Source of the DNA: an uncultured Clostridia bacterium
Lineage (GTDB): Bacteria > Bacillota > Clostridia > Christensenellales > Borkfalkiaceae
Direction: 5' to 3'
Assembly: GCA_934254755.1 (NCBI GenBank)
Contig: CAKQMM010000041.1
Location: 1 to 8,111, forward strand
DNA length: 8,111 nt
The notes beneath the pieces were generated by a model. It did not search any database, was not told the DNA's origin, and saw nothing but the letters and a program-made list of their open reading frames with translations. Positions 1 through 5,987 of the stretch are shown here, piece by piece; position 1 is the first letter of the stretch; every line of letters begins with the position of its first letter. Made by a program: the position numbers and the translations under genes.

Positions 1-500
1 TAAGTCCACCGCGCGATGTACTTACCGTAGTCTTCGACCAATTTTTCGTAATCTTCTTTTTTCGGCGGCGTTATAAATATCGGGCATTGCGCGCCGCAAC
101 TCTTTGCGGATAAATACGGCCCTTCGAGATGCGCGCCGATTATATTGCTCTTAACCTTTCCGCTTTGCTTTGCTTCCGCAATTTTTTCAACTGCTTCGCG
201 CATCGTGGGGAACGCCCCGGCGGTAACCGTAGGTAAAATGGCGGTGGTGCCGTGCGTTAAGTGGAAGTTGCAGGCTTTAATCACGTCGTCTACCGTTCCG
301 TTTATAAACGGATGACCCGCCCCGCCGTGAGTATGCGGGTCGATAAAGCCGGGGGACACGAATTTGCCCGTGAAGTCATAGCGTTTATCGGCAGGCTTTT
401 GTTCGTCGAAAACCCCGACTATAGTTTGATTATCAAAATATAAGTAACCTTTTTTCACGCCGTTTGGCGTGATGATTTTATCGCTTTTTATTTCTACCAT
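1..500 (-). CDS. nagA: N-acetylglucosamine-6-phosphate deacetylase-like protein (N-terminal part)
   Basis: Partial gene: the first 166 codons are present and the C-terminal end lies beyond position 1. The family is amidohydrolase-superfamily cytosolic enzymes that remove the acetyl group from N-acetylglucosamine-6-phosphate. Translation from the ATG at 498-500 shows a small N-terminal beta strand region, then the metal-binding HxH in GFIDPHTHGG (H56, H58), a HGTTAILPT segment (83-91) and HLEGPYLS (124-131), whose E126 matches the conserved metal-ligand glutamate. The HxH form is like the Bacillus two-metal enzymes rather than E. coli NagA, which lacks it. The start lies 3 nt after the stop of the NagB-like gene and has no clear ribosome site, so translation is probably coupled to that gene. 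The other metal histidines would be downstream and cannot be checked. Family call is firm. The exact substrate could be another N-acetylated sugar phosphate, given the unusual operon. Confidence 0.9.
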   Translation of the reverse strand, partial: MVEIKSDKIITPNGVKKGYLYFDNQTIVGVFDEQKPADKRYDFTGKFVSPGFIDPHTHGGAGHPFINGTVDDVIKACNFHLTHGTTAILPTVTAGAFPTMREAVEKIAEAKQSGKVKSNIIGAHLEGPYLSAKSCGAQCPIFITPPKKEDYEKLVEDYGKYIARWT

Positions 501-503
501 ATT

Positions 504-1268
504 TTAAATATTAAGAAGCGCAGAACTTTTTTCGTCCAGATATAAAACCGCGTTTTTACGCGTTCTTAATATAGACGCGGGGCAACGCTCGCAAATTTCG
601 CCGTTAATCGTTTCGCACACCGCTTTTGCCTTAGTCGCGGCGGGGACGATGCAGAAAAGCCACGGCGCTTTTACAAGGGTCGGCACCGTCAAAGTCATTG
701 CGTGCGTGGGAACGAGATCAATCGACTTAAAGCACCCGTCGTTTACTTGTTGCTGACGGCAAATATCGTCAAGTTTTACGGGTTTGACGATTTTTTTATC
801 GTTAAAATCTGCAACGGCGGGGTCGTTAAACGCTATATGCCCGTTTTCGCCTATACCCATAATCACGATATCGGTGGGGTTTTCGACTAAAAGTTTGCCG
901 TAGCGTTCGGCTTCTTTTTCGGGGTCTTTTGCCGTTATATCTATATAATGCACGCTTTTAAACGGCACAAGCCCGAAAATATGCGCCTTTAAAAAGTTGC
1001 CGAAGCCTTGCGGCGCGTCTTTATCAAGCCCGATATACTCGTCCATGTGGTAGGCGTTTATCCTGTTCCAAACGATATCTTTGTCTTCGACGAGCGCTTT
1101 TAAAACGTCGTTCTGGCTGGGCGCGGCGGCAAATATCATGTTTATTTCCGCTTTTTTTAAGAGCAATTCTTTAATTTTGTTTTTTATATCCTTGGCGGCG
1201 GCCTCGCCCATCAAGGTTCTCGTTTCATACACGTTTACGGTTAATTCGTCTTTCTTAAAAGTTTTCAT
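504..1268 (-). CDS. NagB-type glucosamine-6-phosphate deaminase/isomerase-like protein, divergent subgroup
   Basis: A 254-aa protein of the NagB/6-phosphogluconolactonase-like fold. The deaminase core is visible: MDEYIGL (75-81, D76 matching the proton-transfer Asp72 of E. coli NagB) and GIGENGHIAFNDP (138-150, H144 matching His143). The C-terminal CPASILRTRKNA (229-240) matches the usual end region. It differs from classical NagB in three places: the phosphate-loop ATGxTP is replaced by AAAPSQ (47-52), the Asp141 position is Asn (N142, as in Bacillus NagB), and the Glu148 position is Asp (D149). I recall this set of changes from a recognised NagB-like subgroup, so it is not random decay. The start is supported by AAGGAG about 7 nt upstream, inside the end of the preceding gene, which it overlaps by 4 nt (ATGA). 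Adjacent nagA supports an amino-sugar phosphate substrate, but glucosamine-6-phosphate itself is not proven, so no symbol is given. Confidence 0.82.
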   Translation of the reverse strand: MKTFKKDELTVNVYETRTLMGEAAAKDIKNKIKELLLKKAEINMIFAAAPSQNDVLKALVEDKDIVWNRINAYHMDEYIGLDKDAPQGFGNFLKAHIFGLVPFKSVHYIDITAKDPEKEAERYGKLLVENPTDIVIMGIGENGHIAFNDPAVADFNDKKIVKPVKLDDICRQQQVNDGCFKSIDLVPTHAMTLTVPTLVKAPWLFCIVPAATKAKAVCETINGEICERCPASILRTRKNAVLYLDEKSSALLNI

Positions 1269-2137
1269 ATTTTCTCCTTGATAACTTTACTTCCGTTAAA
1301 AAGCAACATTCCCCAACCCTCTCCGTGCGGTTTGCCCGCTTTCATATATTCTTTGAACGACCTTTGAAGAGAAGTCGTTTCCGGCAAATCGGCGGAATAT
1401 TCTGTCGCAACCATGTTAAACACGCGCCAACCGTTATCAAAATTTTCTCTCTTTTCAATATCGTACACGTTGAACAGATCCACGAATTTTTGCAAATTTC
1501 CGTTCGCTTTATATAGCGGATAATATTCGGGGTACAGTAAGTATGAACAACAAACAATCGGCATAACTCCGCCGCTTTTTATAAATTCGGGATAGTCGCG
1601 GTAAAACTTTGTAAACGTTTTTAAAACGCTGCACGGGGTGAGATCGGCGCCCGACGGAATATGTACGAAAGGTATTTTATCGCCCGTTTTAACGTTTATT
1701 GCGCCGTCATAATCGTTTTTGGCAATAAAATTTAAATCGAACTGCAAGTTTTCGTAAGCAACGCGGTTAAATTTAAAATAATCGTAAAGCCAGACTGCCG
1801 CGCCTTTCATAAGCCCCACGTCGTAGTATACGGCGGCGTACTCGTTTGCTTTGCGCCTGACGTCCGCGGAAACGTAATAAAAACTTTCTTCGTTAAGTCC
1901 GCGGTTTTTATACTCGTCACCCAAATATCCGAGAGCCTTGTCAAGAACCGCAAGATAAGCGCCTTCTTCTTTAAGACCATATGCGGCTAAACCATCGACT
2001 CGCTTTTCAAACTCGTTTAAACTTAAATCGCCGTAAACCGTTTCGCGCGCGGCGGCGTCGATATTTTTTAAACCTTTGTCGCTCACTTCGCCTAAAAGCG
2101 CGTTGCGCTCCGCTTCGCTTAAAATCGAACAGTTCAT
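1265..2137 (-). CDS. Acyltransferase-domain protein (DUF5596 / GNAT_C-like)
   Basis: A 290-aa soluble protein with no signal peptide or membrane segment. From memory of the family, it matches the two-part N-acyltransferase-like proteins with an NAT_N-type N-domain and a GNAT_C (DUF5596) C-domain. The visible signatures are FNRVAYENLQFDL (123-135), FVHIPSGADLTP (157-168), PIVCCSYLLYPEYY (193-206, equivalent to the common CHSWLL segment) and LPETTSLQRSFKEYMKAG (251-268) followed by GEGWGMLLF. The length is normal for the family. The biochemical function of these proteins is largely unknown, and acyl transfer is inferred from the fold name. It overlaps both neighbours by 4 nt, so it is very likely part of the same pathway. 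One possibility is acylation or recognition of an amino-sugar intermediate, which is inference only. The usual CHSWLL histidine and tryptophan are replaced (CCSYLL). Confidence 0.62.
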   Translation of the reverse strand: MNCSILSEAERNALLGEVSDKGLKNIDAAARETVYGDLSLNEFEKRVDGLAAYGLKEEGAYLAVLDKALGYLGDEYKNRGLNEESFYYVSADVRRKANEYAAVYYDVGLMKGAAVWLYDYFKFNRVAYENLQFDLNFIAKNDYDGAINVKTGDKIPFVHIPSGADLTPCSVLKTFTKFYRDYPEFIKSGGVMPIVCCSYLLYPEYYPLYKANGNLQKFVDLFNVYDIEKRENFDNGWRVFNMVATEYSADLPETTSLQRSFKEYMKAGKPHGEGWGMLLFNGSKVIKEKI

Positions 2138-2982
2138 ATTTTACCTAAAATTTTCAATAATTTATCGTTAGCGTCTTCAAAAGCCGCTTCCTGAGTATCG
2201 TACTTATAAGGGTTGTCGAACGACTTGCCTACAAGCGCGTTTAACCCGCCGAAGGTCTGAAGATGCGGTTCTAAAGTTATAAACGCGTCCTTTTTGCCGT
2301 TTTGTTTATAATCGCTAAGAATCTTTTCAATCTCGGCCTCGCCCTTCCCCGGGGGAACGACCGCGCCCGCGCCTAAACTATCTTTTATGTGGAAATATTC
2401 GATATGCGGGAAGAGTTTTTTGTACGCGTCAAAAGCGTTGAAGCCGTCTAAAACAAAGTTCCCCATATCGAAAACGCATTTGATTTTGCCCTTAAAAGTT
2501 TCCATGATTTCAAGGCAGTTTTGAACGCTTTCGCCGTAAATAGCGGCTTCGTTTTCGTGACATAGCGTAACGCCGTAGGGCTTAGCAAGCTCTGCAAGTT
2601 TATTTAAGTTATCGTAAACTTCGCTCTTGGCGTCTTGCGGGGTTACCCCGTCAGGCATATAAAAACTGAATATGCGCACGTACTTCGCGCCCGTTTCCGC
2701 CGCCGTTTCAAAAACCCTTTCCGCCATACTAAGATGCGCCGCCAAGTCCGCGTTCAGTTTGATTTTCCCGATAGGCGAGCCAATTGACGACGCTTTCACG
2801 CCGTAGTCGTTCAACTTGCTTTTAACGGTTTTAACGTCGCTAAGAGTTAGTTCGGAAACGTTTTTGCCGTCAACGTTTCTTAATTCTATATAGCCGATAT
2901 CAAGTTTATTCAACTCTTTAAGTTGTTCGGTAAAATCCGAACTATATTCGTCCGCAAACGCAGACCGCACGAAGTTTATCAT
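2134..2982 (-). CDS. Sugar-phosphate isomerase/epimerase family protein (xylose isomerase-like TIM barrel)
   Basis: A 282-aa protein of the AP-endonuclease-2/xylose-isomerase-like TIM-barrel family. These are usually metal-dependent enzymes that isomerise, epimerise or dehydrate sugars and inositols. The expected metal ligands on successive barrel strands are present: E143 in CHENE, D172 in VFDMGN, H198 in YFHIKD and E238 in ITLEPH. Other strands show YIELRN (31-36) and YVRIFSF (101-107). Length is typical. The start codon is fixed by a 4-nt ATGA overlap with the preceding oxidoreductase, and the gene ends with the same kind of overlap. Members often sit beside Gfo/Idh/MocA oxidoreductases in sugar and inositol pathways; some such pairs (for example DgpA with DgpC in C-glycoside cleavage) act through 3-keto-sugar intermediates. 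That parallel is suggestive only; the exact reaction cannot be assigned. Confidence 0.85.
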   Translation of the reverse strand: MINFVRSAFADEYSSDFTEQLKELNKLDIGYIELRNVDGKNVSELTLSDVKTVKSKLNDYGVKASSIGSPIGKIKLNADLAAHLSMAERVFETAAETGAKYVRIFSFYMPDGVTPQDAKSEVYDNLNKLAELAKPYGVTLCHENEAAIYGESVQNCLEIMETFKGKIKCVFDMGNFVLDGFNAFDAYKKLFPHIEYFHIKDSLGAGAVVPPGKGEAEIEKILSDYKQNGKKDAFITLEPHLQTFGGLNALVGKSFDNPYKYDTQEAAFEDANDKLLKILGKI

Positions 2983-3851
2983 AATTTATAACTGACCTTT
3001 TCTTCTTTGCCGCTTTTTATGGCGCGCTCTATCGCGTTCATTATGTACACGGGTGAAATGAAGTCTTTATAACTTATTTTTTGTTCGCCGCCGTTTAAAA
3101 GTTCGTAAAATTCGTCGAATTCCTTTTTAAAACAGGGGTTGTCGCCGTCGATAACCATTTCGGACGCGTTTACCCCGCTTTCGCTCATACGCGCGGCAAA
3201 GTATACGTAATTGCGCTCTATGGTTAAGCCCGTTATATCGAAGTCGCCATAGCGGAAAGTTACGGTGGTTTTATTGCCGCAAGGGATTGCCGAAACGGCA
3301 AGCGGGTATCTGCCGTAAATTTCGCAGACTATCTCGACCAAATGCTGGGCGTAAAAGTAAAACCCGCCGTAAGGGCTTCCGAAATCAATCGGACAGCGGA
3401 TAAACCCGCCCACCGTTTCGCCGCCGACCTTTTCGGCAGCTTCCTTTTTAAGTTGCTTGACAAAAGCGTCGTGCTTACAAGACGATCCGCCCGTGATTTT
3501 GACGCCGTTTTCTTTAAGTTCGGCCATAAATTTTTCGGCTTCTTCCGCGGTTATGGTGACGGGCTTATCTATAAACATAGGCACGCCGCTTACGATATAC
3601 GGCTTAGCGTACTTATAGTGGTTTGCTCCGTGACGGGCGGTTATTATAACGCCGTCGACTTTGCCGACCCCTTCGTCAAAACTTTTAAGCGCCTTAACGC
3701 CGAATTTATCCTGCAACTTTTTAACGGGTTCCGCTTCGTCGCTGTATACGCCCAAAACTTCGACGTCGTTATATTTTTCATCTTCTTTTATAAACTTTAA
3801 AAAAGTATCGGCGTGAGAGTTTTCACATCCTAAAATAACTATTTTTTTCAT
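2979..3851 (-). CDS. Gfo/Idh/MocA-like oxidoreductase, atypical nucleotide-binding loop
   Basis: A 290-aa protein with the Gfo/Idh/MocA layout: an N-terminal Rossmann-like domain (about 1-120) and a C-terminal alpha/beta domain. FIDKPVT (94-99) is the counterpart of the conserved EKP motif, with Asp for Glu, and YAQHLVEI (167-174) contains a histidine (H170) in the region of the catalytic His. The N-terminal loop reads VILGCENSHADTF (5-17), so the classical GxGxxG dinucleotide motif is absent. I recall similar ENSHA loops in a subgroup of these oxidoreductases, so this may be a subfamily trait, but cofactor binding cannot be assumed. The protein is shorter than its 356-aa neighbour. AAGGTGA lies about 4 nt before the ATG and is formed partly by the stop of the upstream gene 9 nt away. 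Together with the upstream gene it gives the operon two distinct oxidoreductases. Confidence 0.8.
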   Translation of the reverse strand: MKKIVILGCENSHADTFLKFIKEDEKYNDVEVLGVYSDEAEPVKKLQDKFGVKALKSFDEGVGKVDGVIITARHGANHYKYAKPYIVSGVPMFIDKPVTITAEEAEKFMAELKENGVKITGGSSCKHDAFVKQLKKEAAEKVGGETVGGFIRCPIDFGSPYGGFYFYAQHLVEIVCEIYGRYPLAVSAIPCGNKTTVTFRYGDFDITGLTIERNYVYFAARMSESGVNASEMVIDGDNPCFKKEFDEFYELLNGGEQKISYKDFISPVYIMNAIERAIKSGKEEKVSYKL

Positions 3852-3860
3852 ATTATCACC

Positions 3861-4931
3861 TTAAAATTTAACTTCCATAGGGTTATGCGCGTGCACTTCT
3901 TCGATGACCGATATAACGGCTTTTGCCATTTCGGGCGTTACGTGCATGGGTTTGTTTTCGGTTATATAGTAGTATAAATCTTTATACAAAAGCGCGGTGC
4001 CTACGCCGAATGCGTCGCCGTCAAAGTCGCCCGCAGATTCGTGCGCGATAAGCGTTTCTTTGCAGTATACAGGCTCGTAATTTTCACCGTAAATAAACTT
4101 ATCGCTAACCGTTTTAATATCGTTTTCGCCGTCTGCGATATACTTCATTTCGTATTTTTTCGGCGTGCATTTAAAAGTACCTTTCGTCCCCTGAATTTTA
4201 ATGTTGAAGGGGCTGAACGCGTCGGTGTTGTTTATTTCCACGTCCAAAACCGGCTTTTCGGGCGCGTCTAAAATAATTTTGCAATACGCGTCGGCGTCGC
4301 CCGCAAAAAGGTCCGCGCTGCTCATCTTCGAGTATGCGACTTTTGCGTTTTTATCGAAGTCCATAAAGCCGAGCGCCATGCCTATCGGGTGCGGACCCGT
4401 GTTATAGGCGTTGCCGCCCATTCTCTTCTGCAATGTCTGCCAGTCCCAGCGACGGGCAAAATTGTTGTAGAAAACGGATATTTGTTTTATTTCGCCTAAA
4501 ATTCCGTCTTTAATAATCTTTTTAGCGTACCGATAAAAAGGCGCGTAAAAGGTTTGCTGAAAGACAGCAAGTTTAACGCCGTTATCTTTCGCGGTTTTAA
4601 TTAAATCGTCGCACTCGTAAGCGTTTTGGGCGAAAGGTTTTTCGGTTAAAACGTTAAAGCCGTGGTTTAACAAATCTTTGCAGACGGCGTAGTGTTCGTC
4701 AGAGTACGTGGCGTTTACCACAACGTCTACGTTTTTATCGAAAAGCTCCGTATAGCTTGATAAAACGGTTGCGCCGTCGTATAAATTTTTAACTAGTTCG
4801 CGCCTGTTTACGTCTTCGTCAACGACGTATTTAACGTTAAAAAACTCGTTATCTTTGCTTAAATAGTATGCGCCGTGAATGTCTTTGCCGCTTCTTCCTT
4901 GCCCGATAACGGCTAAATCTAACCTCTTCAT
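3861..4931 (-). CDS. Gfo/Idh/MocA family NAD(P)-dependent oxidoreductase
   Basis: A 356-aa, full-length cytosolic oxidoreductase of the Gfo/Idh/MocA family, which oxidise or reduce hydroxyls of sugars, sugar derivatives or inositols with NAD(P). The N-terminal Rossmann fold shows LAVIGQGRSG (6-15, a GxGxxG-type loop). The conserved TEKPF (96-100) carries the active-site lysine K98. The C-terminal domain has NTGPHPIG (177-184), with H181 at the usual catalytic histidine region. It is the first gene of the operon. The ATG is preceded by AAGGAGC (4936-4942) with normal spacing and faces a divergent AraC regulator. The last codons overlap the ribosome site of the next gene. Substrate is unknown; the downstream NagB/NagA-like pair suggests a sugar or amino-sugar derivative. 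Confidence 0.9.
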   Translation of the reverse strand: MKRLDLAVIGQGRSGKDIHGAYYLSKDNEFFNVKYVVDEDVNRRELVKNLYDGATVLSSYTELFDKNVDVVVNATYSDEHYAVCKDLLNHGFNVLTEKPFAQNAYECDDLIKTAKDNGVKLAVFQQTFYAPFYRYAKKIIKDGILGEIKQISVFYNNFARRWDWQTLQKRMGGNAYNTGPHPIGMALGFMDFDKNAKVAYSKMSSADLFAGDADAYCKIILDAPEKPVLDVEINNTDAFSPFNIKIQGTKGTFKCTPKKYEMKYIADGENDIKTVSDKFIYGENYEPVYCKETLIAHESAGDFDGDAFGVGTALLYKDLYYYITENKPMHVTPEMAKAVISVIEEVHAHNPMEVKF

Positions 4932-4935
4932 AATA

Positions 4936-4942
4936 GCTCCTT
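4936..4942 (-). promoter_or_regulatory. Ribosome binding site of the first operon gene
   Basis: AAGGAGC on the minus strand, followed by TATT and the ATG at 4929-4931. It fixes the start of the 356-aa oxidoreductase and marks the translation entry point of the six-gene operon. Confidence 0.8.
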
Positions 4943-4956
4943 GCTTTGGCGTTTTA

Positions 4957-4972
4957 CACCGTCTTAACGGCG
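4957..4972 (-). promoter_or_regulatory. Small inverted repeat in the operon leader (hairpin or operator)
   Basis: Arms 4957-4962 (CACCGT) and 4967-4972 (ACGGCG) face each other across a 4-base loop. In the minus-strand RNA this is a 6-bp stem with one G-U pair. It lies about 15 nt upstream of the ribosome site and downstream of the proposed promoter. It could be a weak 5' UTR hairpin or part of an AraC-type operator; short AAAAC direct repeats flank it. It is short enough to be chance. Confidence 0.3.
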
Positions 4973-5003
4973 GCTGTTTTTGCCAAACCTTAATTACCAG
5001 TCT

Positions 5004-5032
5004 ATTTTATCATATATTTTTTATAATATAAA
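5004..5032 (-). promoter_or_regulatory. Predicted promoter of the six-gene catabolic operon
   Basis: Read on the minus strand, TTTATA (5027-5032) is followed by a 17-nt spacer and TAAAAT (5004-5009), with TG one base upstream of the -10 box (extended -10, TGATAAAAT). The matches are 4 of 6 and 5 of 6 to the sigma-70 consensus. Transcription would start near 4997, giving a leader of about 65 nt before the ATG at 4931. The surrounding DNA is very A+T rich, so other -10-like matches exist and the assignment is moderate. Confidence 0.45.
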
Positions 5033-5054
5033 TAGATAAAACTACATAATTACA

Positions 5055-5083
5055 TTGCAAAAACTAAACTGATTTAGTATACT
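5055..5083 (+). promoter_or_regulatory. Predicted promoter of the AraC-family regulator (leaderless)
   Basis: TTGCAA (5055-5060), a 17-nt spacer and TATACT (5078-5083) form a good sigma-70-type promoter. The -10 box ends only 6 nt before the ATG at 5090, so the expected start of transcription is at or next to the first base of the start codon. No Shine-Dalgarno sequence is visible before the ATG, which fits a leaderless message. Confidence 0.6.
5063..5078. promoter_or_regulatory. Inverted repeat between -35 and -10 of the regulator promoter
   Basis: ACTAAA (5063-5068), CTGA, TTTAGT (5073-5078) is a perfect 6-bp inverted repeat with a 4-bp centre. It fills most of the spacer of the predicted regulator promoter, where a bound protein would block RNA polymerase. 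It may be an autoregulatory operator. The DNA is A+T rich, so a chance palindrome is possible. Confidence 0.35.
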
Positions 5084-5089
5084 TTAATT

Positions 5090-5908
5090 ATGAGTAACGA
5101 AGTTAAAGTTTTCCACGACGAGCAAAAAAGAGACTATATTTACAGCCATTTGGTGCACCGTAAGCCAACGCTTGACGCGTTTTCGATGCACACGCATAAC
5201 CTGTACGAAATAATTTATTTTATAAAAGGCGACGCGTCGCTTATAATAGAAGACAAAACATATAAACTTAAAAAGGACGATTTGCTTTTAATTCGCCCGA
5301 CGGAATATCACTTTATAAAAATAGATTCGCCGCTCGACTATGAGCGGTACGATATTTTGTTCGAACCGCAAAAACTTAAAATAACGAACGTTTCGACCGT
5401 CCCCGAAAACCTTGAAGTTATAAACCTTGAAACCTACCCCGTTATAAAAGATATTTTTAATCGGCTCGACTACTATCATTCGGAGTTTTCCGAAAGCGAT
5501 TTTAAAGACCTGTTTTCAATGCTGCTTAAAGAACTTTTTTATAACCTCTCGGTAAGCGACAGCCCGTCCGTACGCGACAAAACCGCGCCGAAAAACCCGA
5601 ACTTATCTAAAATGCTTAAATACTTAAACGACAACATTTATACCGTTAAAAGCGTAAAGGAACTTGCCGATAAATTCTTCGTGACGGAAAGTTACGTTTT
5701 TCAACTGTTTAAAAAAGAGCTTAAAATCACTCCTAAAAAATATATAAACGACAAGCGGCTTTTAAAAGCGCAAAGTTTAATATTATCCGGCGTTTTGCCG
5801 ACGAACGCGTATTTAACCGTCGGGTTTAACGACTACGCCGCCTTTTACCGCGCTTACGTTAAATTTTTCGGCTGCGCCCCGTCGAAAGAAAAAATCAGCC
5901 ACAAATAA
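5090..5908 (+). CDS. AraC-family transcriptional regulator with cupin-like sensor domain
   Basis: A 272-aa DNA-binding regulator. Residues about 28-95 form an AraC-type beta-barrel sensor domain, with MHTHNLYEIIYFIKG (33-47) and LLLIRPTEYHFI (65-76) as the typical strands. Residues about 170-268 form the double helix-turn-helix domain: the first HTH includes SVKELADKFFVTESYVFQLFKK (188-209 region) and the second includes VGFNDYAAFYRAYVKFFG (244-261), followed by the usual CAPSKEK end. The first ATG is used because the next Met (33) lies inside the barrel motif. There is no ribosome site. The gene is divergent from the six-gene sugar operon, and proteins of this arrangement usually sense a sugar or intermediate and activate the neighbouring operon. 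The ligand is unknown. H34 and H36 in the barrel are common in this family and do not prove metal binding. Confidence 0.92.
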   Translation: MSNEVKVFHDEQKRDYIYSHLVHRKPTLDAFSMHTHNLYEIIYFIKGDASLIIEDKTYKLKKDDLLLIRPTEYHFIKIDSPLDYERYDILFEPQKLKITNVSTVPENLEVINLETYPVIKDIFNRLDYYHSEFSESDFKDLFSMLLKELFYNLSVSDSPSVRDKTAPKNPNLSKMLKYLNDNIYTVKSVKELADKFFVTESYVFQLFKKELKITPKKYINDKRLLKAQSLILSGVLPTNAYLTVGFNDYAAFYRAYVKFFGCAPSKEKISHK

Positions 5909-5942
5909 TTTAAAAGACCGTAAAGTCGAAATTCAAGCAATT

Positions 5943-5971
5943 AAAAAAGAAGCGTCGTTCGCTTCCTTTTT
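5943..5971. terminator. Bidirectional intrinsic terminator between convergent genes
   Basis: Arms 5943-5954 and 5960-5971 pair over 12 positions with one A-C mismatch around the loop TCGTT; the core is GAAGCG/CGCTTC. The plus strand ends in TTTTT and the minus strand in TTTTTT. It lies 34 nt after the stop of the AraC gene and 16 nt after the stop of the minus-strand CobW-like gene, so it can serve both. Confidence 0.85.
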
Positions 5972-5987
5972 ATATTGACGGGGTGTT

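Noticed and set aside
261..443. 60-aa plus-strand open frame over the left edge
   Set aside because: The minus strand here encodes clear NagA motifs (HTHGG and HLEGPYLS), so this frame is a shadow.
3342..3800. 152-aa plus-strand open frame
   Set aside because: It lies wholly antisense to the 290-aa Gfo/Idh/MocA-like gene, has no recognisable domain and reads as hydrophobic/Phe-rich antisense sequence.
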